Both the position numbers and the translations under genes were made by a program. The notes under the pieces are model-generated. The model was not told the DNA's origin, did not search any database, and saw only the letters and a list, made by a program, of their open reading frames with translations. This document shows positions 1 through 9,800 of a DNA stretch of 64,000 nt, piece by piece. How positions within the stretch are numbered: position 1 is the first letter of the stretch; every line of letters begins with the position of its first letter. The stretch covers positions 10,720 through 74,719 of the forward strand of contig JBMNVB010000009.1 in assembly GCA_050946575.1 (NCBI GenBank), read 5' to 3'. The DNA is from JALCRY01 sp050946575 (GTDB lineage: Bacteria; Bacillota; Clostridia; Peptostreptococcales; Anaerovoracaceae).

Positions 1-1
1 G

Positions 2-145
2 GGCTGGATCGGCGGAGAACCGGAAGAACGTGCCGCGGGAGCCACAGACGAAGCGGCGGTCACCGGCTCTGAAAAGCCGGAAGCAGGGATAGGAGAGCCT
101 TTGTTTGAAATGCTGGACCCACATGAAAAAGTCGGAGCGGAATAA
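2..145 (+). CDS. C-terminal tail of an unidentified protein (partial)
   Basis: An open frame enters from the left edge and ends at TAA 143-145. It encodes about 47 residues rich in Glu, Ala and Gly, ending in LFEMLDPHEKVGAE. The third-position G/C preference matches the neighbouring genes, which favours a real C-terminus. No domain can be recognised from so short a tail. It lies upstream of the dehydratase activase on the same strand, so it could belong to the same transcription unit, but that is inference. Confidence 0.45.
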   Translation, partial: GWIGGEPEERAAGATDEAAVTGSEKPEAGIGEPLFEMLDPHEKVGAE

Positions 146-177
146 ATAAGTATAGGACACGTTTGAAGATAATCGAT

Positions 178-205
178 CCGTCCGGTACATGACGGGACCG
201 GACGG
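178..205 (+). other. 9-bp inverted repeat before the activase gene
   Basis: CCGTCCGGT (178-186) and ACCGGACGG (197-205) pair perfectly around a 10-nt loop. No T-tract follows on the plus strand, so it is not a convincing terminator. It sits 34 bases before the activase start and may be a 5' UTR hairpin or an operator. Confidence 0.4.
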
Positions 206-239
206 GCGTGAAGGAATCTGTAAAGGAAGAATAGCTGTT

Positions 240-3200
240 ATGATCAAGGAAGAACTGCGCGTCGGGATCGACGTGGGTTCTACGACCGCAAAGATCGTAG
301 TTGCAGATAAGAATTCAAAAAAGGTATTATTTCGAAAATATGTGCGTCACAATGCCAGGCAGCGCGAGACCGTGCTGTCTCTTTTGAGAGAGGCGGACGA
401 ACGGTTCCGCGGGATGCCTCTTCGCGCGGCGGTCTGCGGATCCGGAGGACGCGGTATCGCTCAGAAGATGGGCGTACACTTCGTGCAGGAAGTAGTCGCG
501 AATTCGGCTGCCGTCTGCGAGATGTATCCGCGGGTAAGCACCGCGATCGAGCTCGGAGGGCAGGACGCGAAGGTCGTCTTTTTCTATCACGACGAGGAGA
601 CCGGCAGGACGCAGGCGTCGGACATGCGTATGAACGGGAGCTGCGCCGGAGGTACAGGCGCGTTCCTCGACGAGATCGCATCGCTCCTCGATGTGAAGCC
701 GGAGGGATTCGAGGCGCTCGCGGAGAAGGGGACTTCAGTCTATGATATATCCGGCCGCTGCGGCGTTTTTGCGAAGACCGATATCCAGCCGCTCCTGATC
801 TCCGGCGCGAAGAAGGAAGATATCGCGCTGTCGGCCTGCCACGCGATAGTGAAGCAGACGATCGGCGGTCTGGCTCAGGGACTTGAGCTGAAGCCTCCGA
901 TCATCTTTGAAGGAGGGCCGCTCACATTCGACCGCGTACTTGTCCGGGCGTTCGCCGAGACACTTGAACTGACGGAAGACGATATCGTTATCCCGGAACA
1001 TCCGGAAACTATCGTCGCGCTCGGGACGGCGATCGCGATCGACCAGCTGTTCACGGATGATGGAGACATCGTCACGATGACAGACCTGATCCGCCGCCTG
1101 GAGCGGGCGGACGAAGTAACAGAAGAGCGGGAAGAAGCTCCGCCGTTTTTTGTCAGTGAGGAGGACAAAAGAGAATTCACGGAGCGTCACGACGCCGAGC
1201 TTAAGGAAGTTGAGGAACCTCATCCGAAGAACGGGGAACTTAAAGTGTATATCGGCATTGATTCGGGAAGCACGACTTCTAAATTTGTCCTGCTCGATGA
1301 GGAGGAACGGGTCGTTGACAGCTTTTATGCAAACAACCGCGGCGAACCGGTCCGGGTCGTCAGGGACGGTCTGCTTCAGATCAGAAAGAAATACGACGCG
1401 CTCGGGATACGTCTGAACGTGCTCGGCCTCGGGACGACGGGCTACGGGGAAAAGATGCTCGCGAGCGCATTCGGCGCGGACTGTCATCTGGTGGAGACTG
1501 TAGCGCACAGCATGGGATGCGCCGCCTACTATCCGGATACAACGTTCCTGCTCGATATCGGCGGGCAGGACATGAAGGCGATCTGGCTGGATGACGGCGT
1601 GATACGGAGCGTAATGCTGAACGAAGCGTGCTCGTCCGGATGCGGATCGTTCCTCGAGAATTTCGCTGACAACCTGGGTATCCCGGTCGAGGAGATCGCG
1701 GACGCCGCATTCCGCTCGAAGAGTCCGGCGAAGCTCGGGAGCCGGTGCACGGTCTTTATGAACAGCACGATCATCAGTGAGCAGCGTGAGGGTAAGGAAC
1801 CCGATGATATCATGGCGGGCCTCTGCCGCTCTATAATAGAAAACGTTTTCACGAAGGTCGTCCGTATCTCGAATAAATCCGAGCTCGGAGATCACGTCGT
1901 TGTACAGGGCGGTACGTTCAGGAATCGTGCGGTCCTCCGTGCGATCGAAGAGTACCTCGGGAGAAATGTGAAGCTTGCTCCGTATCCGGGCGAGATGGGC
2001 GCGATAGGCGCGGCGATGGCGGCGCGCAGATACATGGAGGAACAGGACGGAGAGCCGCAGTCCTCGTTCATCGGCTTTGACGCTGTAGAGGGTTTTTCGT
2101 ATACGACCGAAACAGGCGTGCGCTGCCCGCTCTGCGCGAATCACTGCAGCAGGACCATCATGCGTTTCTCGACCGGCGAGAATTACGTTTCCGGGAACCG
2201 CTGCGAACGCGGCGCGGCTGAAACGAAGCCCGGCAGCTCCGGCAGGCGCCCGGATGCCGCTGAAGACAGCCGCAGGCGCCCGGCGGTCGATCTCTACAGA
2301 CGCCGCGAGGTGCTGCTGACAAAAGAATACCCGTACAGGCGGGTAAGGGCGGAACAGAATGAAATCGTCGGAATCCCCCGCGTCCTGGAATTCTGGGACA
2401 GCATGCCGTTCTGGACCACTTTTTTCCGTGCGCTCGGTTATGAGGTACGGCTGTCGCACAGGAGCTCGCGGAAACTGTATGAGTCAGGGCTCCAATATGT
2501 GGCGTCCGATACTATCTGTTATCCCGCGAAGCTGGTCCACGGCCACGTCCGTGATCTGGCGGACCAGGGCGTTGACCGTATCTTTCTGCCGTACGTCATG
2601 CATATGCCGCCAGAGGGAGTGGACAAGCTCAGCCCGTATGTATGCTCGGTCCTGCAGGGATACCCGATGGTAGTCAGGAACTCGCAGGATCCTGAGAAGC
2701 GGTACGGCGTTGTTTTCGATACGCCGATTTTCCACTGGTTTCAGGAAAAAAACCGCAGAAAGCAGATCATTTCGTATGCGGAGGAAACGCTCGGCGCGGA
2801 AAGGAAGGAAGCCGCAGAGGCGTTTCAGATTGCAGCAGCGGCGCAGCAGGACTTCAGAAAAACGCTTCAGGATGAAGCACAGGCAGTCATCGATCAGGTC
2901 CGCGAGCGCGGTTCGTTCGCTGTAGTTCTCGCCGGCCGGCCGTATCACAACGATCCGCTCATATGCCACGACGTTTCGAGAAAATTCACGGAGCAGGGCA
3001 TTCCGGTGCTTACTGTAGACAGTCTGCCGCACCTGTCAGAGCAGGATCTCAGCAATACTGTCGTCGAGATCACGAACAACTTTCACACCAGGATGCTGGA
3101 GGGCGCGCTCGCGGCGGCGAAGGACCCGTCGCTTGAGTATGTCCAGATCGTCAGCTTCGGCTGCGGACATGACGCTATCCTTTCAGACGAGATCACCCGC

Positions 3201-4700
3201 ATCCTGCAGGAGAGCGGCGGCAAGACGCCGCTGATCCTGAAAATGGATGAGACCGATGCTTCAGGATCCATCAGGATCCGTGTCCAGTCATTCATCGAAA
3301 CCGTCCGGATCCGCCGGAAGGATGCGTCGATGGAGGAGCTCAGATCAAGGATCAGCGAACTTCCGGATCCGAGCCCGGCGAAGTTCCGTAAAAAGGATAA
3401 AAAGAAACGGACATTGCTGGTGCCGAACATTTCCAAAGAAGTGTCCGTCCTCCTCGCGGGGATAATGGAAAAGGAGGGATTCGTCCCGAAGACAGTACCG
3501 GTCGGCGGCCCGGAGCAGATCCGCCTCGGGAAGAAATATGTTCACAACGATATCTGCTTCCCTTGCCAGATGGTGATCGGGGAACTGATAAGCGAACTCA
3601 GGCGCGGGAACTATCGTCAGGATGAAGTGGCGGTCGGAATGGTAAAATTCCAGTGTGACTGCCGTATGTCGCATTATGCGGGCCTCCTGAGAAAAGGTCT
3701 TGACCGGTCCGGTTTCAAGGATGTTCCGATCGTCACGACCGACATCAACGACACCAAAAAAATGCATCCCGGGGTGCACTTCCTCGGAGTGAGTTCCGTA
3801 CTGGAAGCCGTCTGGGCCATAATGATGCTGGACGTTCTGACGGATCTCTGCCGGAAGACCCGCCCGTACGAGATAAATAAAGGCGAGACGGACCGCACAT
3901 ACGGGCGCTGTATCGAAATGCTCGGTGAAGCGATCCGCAGCGGCGTCGGCCGCGCAAAAAAAGTGTTCCGCGAATGTCTCAGCATGATGGACGAGATCCC
4001 GTTCGACCGGACGGTACGGAAACCGCGCGTCTTTGTGACGGGCGAACTTCTGGTCACATACCATCCGGGTTCGAATTTTCACATAGAACGCTATCTCGAG
4101 GAGAACGGCATGGAGACGATCTTTCCGAGGATAATGGATCAGCTCAGAAAGGATTTCCGCGCGACGCTCTGTGAGATCAGGGATTACGACGCGAACATCC
4201 CGCCGTATCCGTATGCTGTCGATTTTCTGTTCGACCATGTGCAGGGCGAGCTGGAAGAAATGGCGTCGGGATGCCGGCTGTACGAACCTTCGGAGAATCC
4301 GAAAGAAATGTATAAGGGCGTTTCCGACATCATCCCCGAGACCCTGAGCTGCGGCGAGGGCTGGCTGATGGCGGCGGAGATCGCGCATTACGCGAAGCGG
4401 GGCGTCAGGACATTTGTTATCCTGCAGCCGTTCGGCTGTCTGCCGAACCACATCTGCGGACGCGGAGTCATCAAGCGTTTGAAAGAGGAATTTCCGGCTA
4501 TCTCGATCCTGCCGCTTGACCTGGATCCGGACACGAGCTACGCCAACGTGGAAAACCGTCTGCAGATGCTGATAATGAACAGCCGCGCGCCGGCGCCGGA
4601 AGCGGCGGAGCAGGATAACGGTGAGCGGCGCAGGATCAGAGTCCGGAATCAGATTACCGGCAGCAGCGGCAGCAGGCGAAGCGGCGGCAGCGGACCCTGA
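240..4700 (+). CDS. Giant acyl-CoA dehydratase activase-related protein (two BadF/HgdC domains plus DUF2229 region)
   Basis: A 1486-residue protein of the BadF/BadG/BcrA/HgdC ATPase superfamily. Known relatives use ATP to inject an electron into 2-hydroxyacyl-CoA dehydratases. Two actin-like ATPase modules are visible: one from about residue 8 (GIDVGSTTAKIV) and one from about 340 (YIGIDSGSTTSKF). Each keeps the Cys pair that bridges the 4Fe-4S cluster in HgdC: C135/C174 and C464/C503, both 39 residues apart, as in the family. A Cys motif (CPLCANHC) follows near residue 630, then a DUF2229/dehydratase-subunit-like half with further cysteines (NDICFPCQM, FQCDCRMSHY, LSCGEGW, FGCLPNHICG). Start chosen at ATG 240, preceded by AAAGGAAG; an upstream ATG at 189 has no ribosome site. 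The C-terminus is low complexity (Gly/Ser/Arg). The substrate is unknown, and no dehydratase subunit genes lie nearby in the window. Confidence 0.85.
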   Translation: MIKEELRVGIDVGSTTAKIVVADKNSKKVLFRKYVRHNARQRETVLSLLREADERFRGMPLRAAVCGSGGRGIAQKMGVHFVQEVVANSAAVCEMYPRVSTAIELGGQDAKVVFFYHDEETGRTQASDMRMNGSCAGGTGAFLDEIASLLDVKPEGFEALAEKGTSVYDISGRCGVFAKTDIQPLLISGAKKEDIALSACHAIVKQTIGGLAQGLELKPPIIFEGGPLTFDRVLVRAFAETLELTEDDIVIPEHPETIVALGTAIAIDQLFTDDGDIVTMTDLIRRLERADEVTEEREEAPPFFVSEEDKREFTERHDAELKEVEEPHPKNGELKVYIGIDSGSTTSKFVLLDEEERVVDSFYANNRGEPVRVVRDGLLQIRKKYDALGIRLNVLGLGTTGYGEKMLASAFGADCHLVETVAHSMGCAAYYPDTTFLLDIGGQDMKAIWLDDGVIRSVMLNEACSSGCGSFLENFADNLGIPVEEIADAAFRSKSPAKLGSRCTVFMNSTIISEQREGKEPDDIMAGLCRSIIENVFTKVVRISNKSELGDHVVVQGGTFRNRAVLRAIEEYLGRNVKLAPYPGEMGAIGAAMAARRYMEEQDGEPQSSFIGFDAVEGFSYTTETGVRCPLCANHCSRTIMRFSTGENYVSGNRCERGAAETKPGSSGRRPDAAEDSRRRPAVDLYRRREVLLTKEYPYRRVRAEQNEIVGIPRVLEFWDSMPFWTTFFRALGYEVRLSHRSSRKLYESGLQYVASDTICYPAKLVHGHVRDLADQGVDRIFLPYVMHMPPEGVDKLSPYVCSVLQGYPMVVRNSQDPEKRYGVVFDTPIFHWFQEKNRRKQIISYAEETLGAERKEAAEAFQIAAAAQQDFRKTLQDEAQAVIDQVRERGSFAVVLAGRPYHNDPLICHDVSRKFTEQGIPVLTVDSLPHLSEQDLSNTVVEITNNFHTRMLEGALAAAKDPSLEYVQIVSFGCGHDAILSDEITRILQESGGKTPLILKMDETDASGSIRIRVQSFIETVRIRRKDASMEELRSRISELPDPSPAKFRKKDKKKRTLLVPNISKEVSVLLAGIMEKEGFVPKTVPVGGPEQIRLGKKYVHNDICFPCQMVIGELISELRRGNYRQDEVAVGMVKFQCDCRMSHYAGLLRKGLDRSGFKDVPIVTTDINDTKKMHPGVHFLGVSSVLEAVWAIMMLDVLTDLCRKTRPYEINKGETDRTYGRCIEMLGEAIRSGVGRAKKVFRECLSMMDEIPFDRTVRKPRVFVTGELLVTYHPGSNFHIERYLEENGMETIFPRIMDQLRKDFRATLCEIRDYDANIPPYPYAVDFLFDHVQGELEEMASGCRLYEPSENPKEMYKGVSDIIPETLSCGEGWLMAAEIAHYAKRGVRTFVILQPFGCLPNHICGRGVIKRLKEEFPAISILPLDLDPDTSYANVENRLQMLIMNSRAPAPEAAEQDNGERRRIRVRNQITGSSGSRRSGGSGP

Positions 4701-4767
4701 TGATAATATATGTGTATTGTAAAGTCTTTGTGTAATGATGGCCGAAAGGCCGTGGGAGCAGTAGTAT

Positions 4768-5205
4768 ATGAAAATCAAACTGGATTATCCGATTCAATAT
4801 ATGAAGATCATTGTGGAAAGAATGCAGAAACTGGTCAACCGGGTGCTGCAGGATTATGACCTGACATTTTCTCAGCTGCGTATCCTTTTATGTGTATATG
4901 TCGTAGAAACTGAATCCTGCACTATGAAGGAACTGGAACAGATCCTGCAGGTCAGTCAGCAGAGCGTGGCCGGCACCGTCAGGCGCCTTGAGGAAAAAGA
5001 TTATCTACTCTCGTATTCGGATAAGAACGATCAAAGGGTCAAGCGTGTCGAGCTGACAGAAAAGGGCAGGGACATGGCATTTCTGGCGCGTGACAAGATG
5101 GTCGAGGTCAATAAGGAGATGTTCCGGCCGCTTTCACAGGAGGAACAGGATGAAATGACTGAAATGCTGAAGAAAGTTTATTTTGAAATGTACAATGAAG
5201 ATTGA
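4768..5205 (+). CDS. MarR-family transcriptional regulator
   Basis: A 145-residue protein with the MarR winged helix-turn-helix layout: N-terminal dimerisation helix, DNA-recognition helix around residues 63-80 (VSQQSVAGTVRRLEEKDYL), then a wing with the family DxR-type signature (KNDQRVKRVELTEKG, about 87-101), and a C-terminal dimerisation helix. GGGAG precedes the ATG. It starts 67 bases after the activase gene and ends before a strong hairpin, so it may be the last gene of that unit or a local regulator of the activase or of the following dehydrogenase. The effector cannot be read from sequence. Confidence 0.9.
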   Translation: MKIKLDYPIQYMKIIVERMQKLVNRVLQDYDLTFSQLRILLCVYVVETESCTMKELEQILQVSQQSVAGTVRRLEEKDYLLSYSDKNDQRVKRVELTEKGRDMAFLARDKMVEVNKEMFRPLSQEEQDEMTEMLKKVYFEMYNED

Positions 5206-5297
5206 GCCGGGAATCAGATATATCCTGAGCATCAATGCGGGAGACACAGCAGAAACGTGATATCGCGCCCGATAAGGTATAATAATAGCGGCAGACA

Positions 5298-5322
5298 CGG
5301 CCCGGGAGTAATCCCCGGGCCG
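5298..5322 (+). terminator. Stem-loop after the MarR gene
   Basis: CGGCCCGGG and CCCGGGCCG pair in a nearly perfect GC-rich stem with a short loop. The following TTAAT is only weakly T-rich. It probably ends the marR transcript just before the next promoter. Confidence 0.6.
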
Positions 5323-5328
5323 TTAATG

Positions 5329-5337
5329 TGCTATAAT
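5329..5337 (+). promoter_or_regulatory. Extended -10 promoter of the Ldh2 gene
   Basis: TGCTATAAT matches the extended -10 (TGnTATAAT) directly after the hairpin and 43 bases before the ATG. No good -35 is seen, which is normal for extended -10 promoters. Confidence 0.6.
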
Positions 5338-5379
5338 GTCGGAGTGAGGTAAAGGGAAGGAAAGTTAAAGGAGATCGAT

Positions 5380-6486
5380 ATGGAAACAAGACCTTATGTC
5401 CCGTGGGACCTGATGAATAATTTTATGATCGATGTTTTTAAGTCGTACGGAGTTCCGGAAAAGGACGCGGCGATCTGCGCGGATGTGCTGCTGGAATCGG
5501 ACAGAAGAGGGATCGAGTCGCACGGCTGCAACAGATTCAAGCCGATATACATCGACAGGATAGAAAACGGGACGCTTAAACCGGTCACGGAGATCGAGAC
5601 GCTGAAGGAGACACCGACAACGCTTGTGACGGACGCTCATGACGGCATGGGCATGGTAGCGTCCCACGATATGATGGAGCGCCTTATCGAGAAGGCGCGT
5701 AAATATGGAATGGCCGGAGGGGCGATAAAGAATTCCACGCATTACGGCATTGCAGGATACTGGGCTACGATGGCTACGGACGCCGGGATGATAGGCATCA
5801 CCGGGACGAACGCGCGGCCTTCTACTGCGCCGACGTTCGGAACGGATAACATGATGGGTACGAACCCGCTGACATTCGCGATACCGACAGACGAGGAATT
5901 CCCGTTCTGCATAGACTGCGCGACGAGCATTGCTCAGAGAGGAAAGATCGAATTCTACGCGAGAAGCGGGAAAGAAACGCCGGAGGGGCTCGTCATAACG
6001 GAAGACGGCGGCACTATCACGGACAGCAAAAAGATCCTGGAAGCGCTGAAGAGCGGGCACGCGGCACTGGTGCCTCTCGGCGGGATCGGCGACCGGACCG
6101 CGGGGTACAAGGGCTACGGCTATTCGACGGTGGTCGAGATACTCTCGTCCGCGCTGGCCGGCGGCAGGTTCCTGAAAGCGCTGAGCGGATTCGATGAAAA
6201 CGGAAACAGGAGGATGTACGGGCTCGGTCAGTTCTTCTTTGTCATCAACCCTGAATTTTTCATGGGCCTCGATACGCTGAAGTCGACGGCGGGTCAGATC
6301 TGCAGGGAGCTCCGTGCGTCGCGCAAGGCGCCGGGGCAGGACCGGATCTATACCGCGGGCGAAAAGGAGTATCTCGCGTGGCAGGAGCGCAGGGACAAGG
6401 GCGTGCCGGTCGGCGAGGCGATCCAGAAGGAACTGCTGGAACTGAGAGATAAATGCGGTCTTGACTACAGATTTCCGTTCGAATGA
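5380..6486 (+). CDS. Ldh2/MDH2-family NAD(P)-dependent 2-hydroxyacid dehydrogenase
   Basis: A 368-residue member of the malate/L-lactate/ureidoglycolate/sulfolactate dehydrogenase (Ldh_2) family, unrelated to classical LDH. Visible family marks: DRRGIESHGCNRF with catalytic-type His48; the THYGIAGYW segment; the GTNPLTFAIPT nucleotide/substrate region; and YKGYGYSTVVEILSSALAGG. AAAGGAG precedes the ATG by seven bases. The gene stands alone behind its own promoter. The substrate (malate, lactate, ureidoglycolate or another 2-oxoacid) cannot be assigned from sequence. Confidence 0.88.
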   Translation: METRPYVPWDLMNNFMIDVFKSYGVPEKDAAICADVLLESDRRGIESHGCNRFKPIYIDRIENGTLKPVTEIETLKETPTTLVTDAHDGMGMVASHDMMERLIEKARKYGMAGGAIKNSTHYGIAGYWATMATDAGMIGITGTNARPSTAPTFGTDNMMGTNPLTFAIPTDEEFPFCIDCATSIAQRGKIEFYARSGKETPEGLVITEDGGTITDSKKILEALKSGHAALVPLGGIGDRTAGYKGYGYSTVVEILSSALAGGRFLKALSGFDENGNRRMYGLGQFFFVINPEFFMGLDTLKSTAGQICRELRASRKAPGQDRIYTAGEKEYLAWQERRDKGVPVGEAIQKELLELRDKCGLDYRFPFE

Positions 6487-6840
6487 TGATCAGCATAGTG
6501 CATTTTATGTGAGGTTTTCATCATCGATAACGTGCGTAAGAAGGAATTTGCAAGAGCAGGACTTAACTTTAATAATAATGATCAACGGAACCGCATCCGG
6601 TCGAGGCAATTTCGGTCAGAAGCTGCTGAGAGGGGGCGGTTCGTTTTTTATTAATCAATGCACAGAGAAGATTTTAAGCGCCGCTAATGGAAATGTGCTA
6701 TAATAAACATAGTAAATTTTTTGAGAATTATTTTTTCACAAAGTCAGTTCATTATCGTTATTTATTATTATTTTCAGCTTTTGTAAAAAATATAGTGTTT
6801 GTTTTTAATTAAAGATGAATCAATCAATTGGAGGGTCACT
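6487..6840 (+). other. Intergenic junction upstream of cas12a
   Basis: About 350 bases without a convincing gene. It marks the change from host-like to AT-rich composition. Contents: an octamer site ATCAATGC at 6654-6661; AACCGC (6589-6594) pairing with GCGGTT (6636-6641) followed by CGTTTTTT; and the cas12a promoter. TTGCAA (6548-6553), 17 bases, then AATAAT (6571-6576) could start a roughly 65-nt transcript ending at that hairpin. I found no degenerate CRISPR repeat (no TTTCTAC or GTAGAT pair) here. Confidence 0.5.
6696..6704 (+). promoter_or_regulatory. Extended -10 promoter of the cas operon
   Basis: TGCTATAAT, identical to the element before the Ldh2 gene, followed by a very AT-rich 5' leader of about 130 bases up to the cas12a start. 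No clear -35. Confidence 0.6.
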
Positions 6841-9800
6841 ATGTCTGATTTTTACAGTAACTTTATTGGAATGTATCCTGTAAGCAGAACGCTGCGGTTT
6901 GAATTGAAACCGGTGGCGGAAACGCTGAGCAACATCGAAAAAAGCGATATGCTTTGTGAAGATGAACATCGCGATGAAAGCGCCAAGAAGGTAAAGAAAA
7001 TTATTGATGAATATCATAAAAAATTCATTGAAAGAACTCTTTCCGACCTGAAACTTAGTGATCTGGATACGTATTATAGTGTATATAATAAGAGCCCTAA
7101 AGATGTCGACGATCGTAAATTAATGTCAAAATTGGAACAGTCTATGCGCGAACAAATCGCTGGAAAGATGACGAAAGATGATGAATACAATAATTTATTC
7201 GATAATAAGAATTTTATTCAGAAAACGTTGATAGCAGAAACTGCAGATGATGAACAAAAGAATAGACTGGTAAAGGAATTTAAAAATTTCACAACGTATT
7301 TTACGGGATTTTTTGATAATAGAGAAAATCTGTATTCACCCGAAGATAAAAATACGGCGGTTGGTCATCGTATCGTGAATGATAATCTGCCAAAATTTCT
7401 GGATAATATGAAGCAGTTTGAGCGAATAATTAATTGTGGTCTCAATAGTGAAATAGATGAAATTTCATCTGAAGCAGATCCGTTCCTGAATGGCGATACC
7501 CTTAAGTCTTTCTTTGAATTAGATCATTTTAATTCTGTTATGACGCAGTCAGGGATCGATCGCTACAATGCAGTAGTGGGAGTGGTGAATTCCCACATAA
7601 ATAAATATAATCAGGGAATCAACAAGGATGACAAGTCCAGAAAAATCGGGAAAATGAAACCCCTTTATAAGCAGATCCTGAGTGACAGAGACAGATTGTT
7701 CGAATTGCCGGAAATGTTTGAAACGGATCAGGAAGTTATTGATAGTGTTAATAACTTCGCTGATTCATTGAATAAAAATGAAGATATTATTGAGAAAGTA
7801 AAAAACTTGTTGAGCGGTCTGGATAAGTTCGATTTGCGGAGAATCTATTTAACCAATGACAACCAGATGAATTCGATGTCGAAAAGTATTTTCGATGGTG
7901 ATTATCGAAAAATCAAAGACTTGATAGAGGAAGAATATTATAATCAGCATCCCGGTAATCATACACAGACATATGAGAAAAAGAAAAATAGCTTTTTAAA
8001 AAGTATAAAAAGTTATTCCATCGAAGACCTGCAAGATATTATGCCAGCAGGGTCTGGTCCGGTTATCGTCGATTACTTCTGTAATGGAATAAAAGAAATT
8101 TGTAATGACATTAGCGCTTCCGAAAATGAGTTCAGAAAATTATCTGATAAGCCGTATCCTCAGCAGAAAAATCTGATGAAAGATGAAAAAAGCAGCGCGG
8201 TGATCAAGAAATATCTCGACAGCATTCTCGGATTAAGACGTTTTATCAGACCACTGCTTGGGAGCGGGACAGAATCTGATAAGGATGATTTGTTTTATGG
8301 CGAATTCGATGTAGTATGGGAGTATATAGATCTGATATCACCGCTTTATAATAAAGTCAGGAATTATCTTACCAGAAAACCATATTCCACAGAAAAATTC
8401 AAACTCAATTTTTCGTGCAGTAATTTTCTGGACTCATGGGCTCGAAACTACGAGAACAAGAATGGGGAGTTATTCGAAAAGGATGGCATTTTTTATCTAG
8501 GAATCCTGAATAAAAAATTGAGTCGGGATGAAATCGAATTACTGGAAAACGGGGGAGGCGGCAATAATCCGGTAAGACTGAGGATCTTTTCACAAAAACC
8601 CGACAGCAAAAATATTCCCAGATTGTTTATAAGAAGCAAAAGGGAAAAATTTTCGCCGGCTGTTAACAAATATAATCTTCCGGTAAATGATATTATCGAT
8701 TTGTATGACAATAAGAAATTCAAAACGGATTATAAAAAACAAGACGAGGGAGTATTCAGAGATTCGCTGAACAAATTAATCGAATACTATGAAGAAGGCC
8801 TGGCGAAGCACGACGACTATAAGATTTTCGATTATGATTGGAAACCTTCCAATCAATATGAAAGCATCGCTGATTTTTGCGATGATGCCGTCGCGCAGTC
8901 CTATAAAGTTGAGAAAGTACCGATTTCGTGGGAAAAGCTTTTAGATCTTGTTAAACAGGATAAAATATATCTGTTTAAGATATGGAATAAGGATTTTTCT
9001 GAATTCAGTAAAGGTACTCCTAATATGCATACCATATATTGGAGAATGTTGTTTGATGATCGCAATATTAATGCAAAGCCCGTAAAATTAAAACTTAATG
9101 GGAACGCGGAGATTTTTTATCGTAAAAAAAGCATTGATTCATCGAAGACCACTCATCATGAGGCCGGAAAACCGATAGAAAATAAAAACAGCAATAACGA
9201 AAAGAAGAAAAGCTCTTTTGATTATGAGATAATCAAAGACAGACGTTTCACTGTAGATAAATTTCAGTTTCATGTCCCGATCACGTTGAATTTTGGTAGC
9301 ACACAACGGGATGATATTAATGAAACAGTCAACAGAGCCATCAAATATAACGGAGTGACACACATTATCGGAGTTGACAGAGGCGAAAGGAATTTGCTGT
9401 ATGTAGTTGTGATAGATGATAAAGGTAAGATTGTCGAGCAGCGCAGTCTTAATGAAATTATTGCTGAATATAACGATCGCAAGTATGTTACAGATTATCA
9501 CACGCTTCTGGACAAAAAGGAAAAAGAAAGAGATGAGGCAAGAAAACAATGGAAAACGATTGAAAATATTAAAGAATTAAAAGAAGGCTATATGAGCCAG
9601 GTAATACATGTGCTAACCACTCTAATGGTAAAGTACAACGCTGTACTCGTGCTAGAGGATTTGAACAGCGGCTTCAAGCGTGGCAGACAGAAAGTAGAGA
9701 AACAAGTATACCAAAAATTTGAAGCCATGATGGTCAATAAACTGAACTATCTTGCGGACAAGCACCTGGAGGCTGATGAAGAAGGCGGGGTTCTCGCCGC

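Noticed and set aside
735..4778. Long minus-strand open frames antisense to the activase gene
   Set aside because: Typical shadows of GC-rich codon use; no recognisable domains or ribosome sites, while the plus frame has clear motifs. The same applies to long antisense frames over secDF and rel (26225-29784) and the CoA transferase (15508-16665).
6538..6663. 43-codon open stretch (GAT AAC GTG CGT ... TAT TAA) as a gene fragment
   Set aside because: No start with a ribosome site, no recognisable family, and it overlaps the hairpin; more likely non-coding.
6487..6840. Search for a degenerate crRNA-like (CreR-type) regulator upstream of cas12a
   Set aside because: No TTTCTAC or GTAGAT words and no partial repeat were found in the interval.
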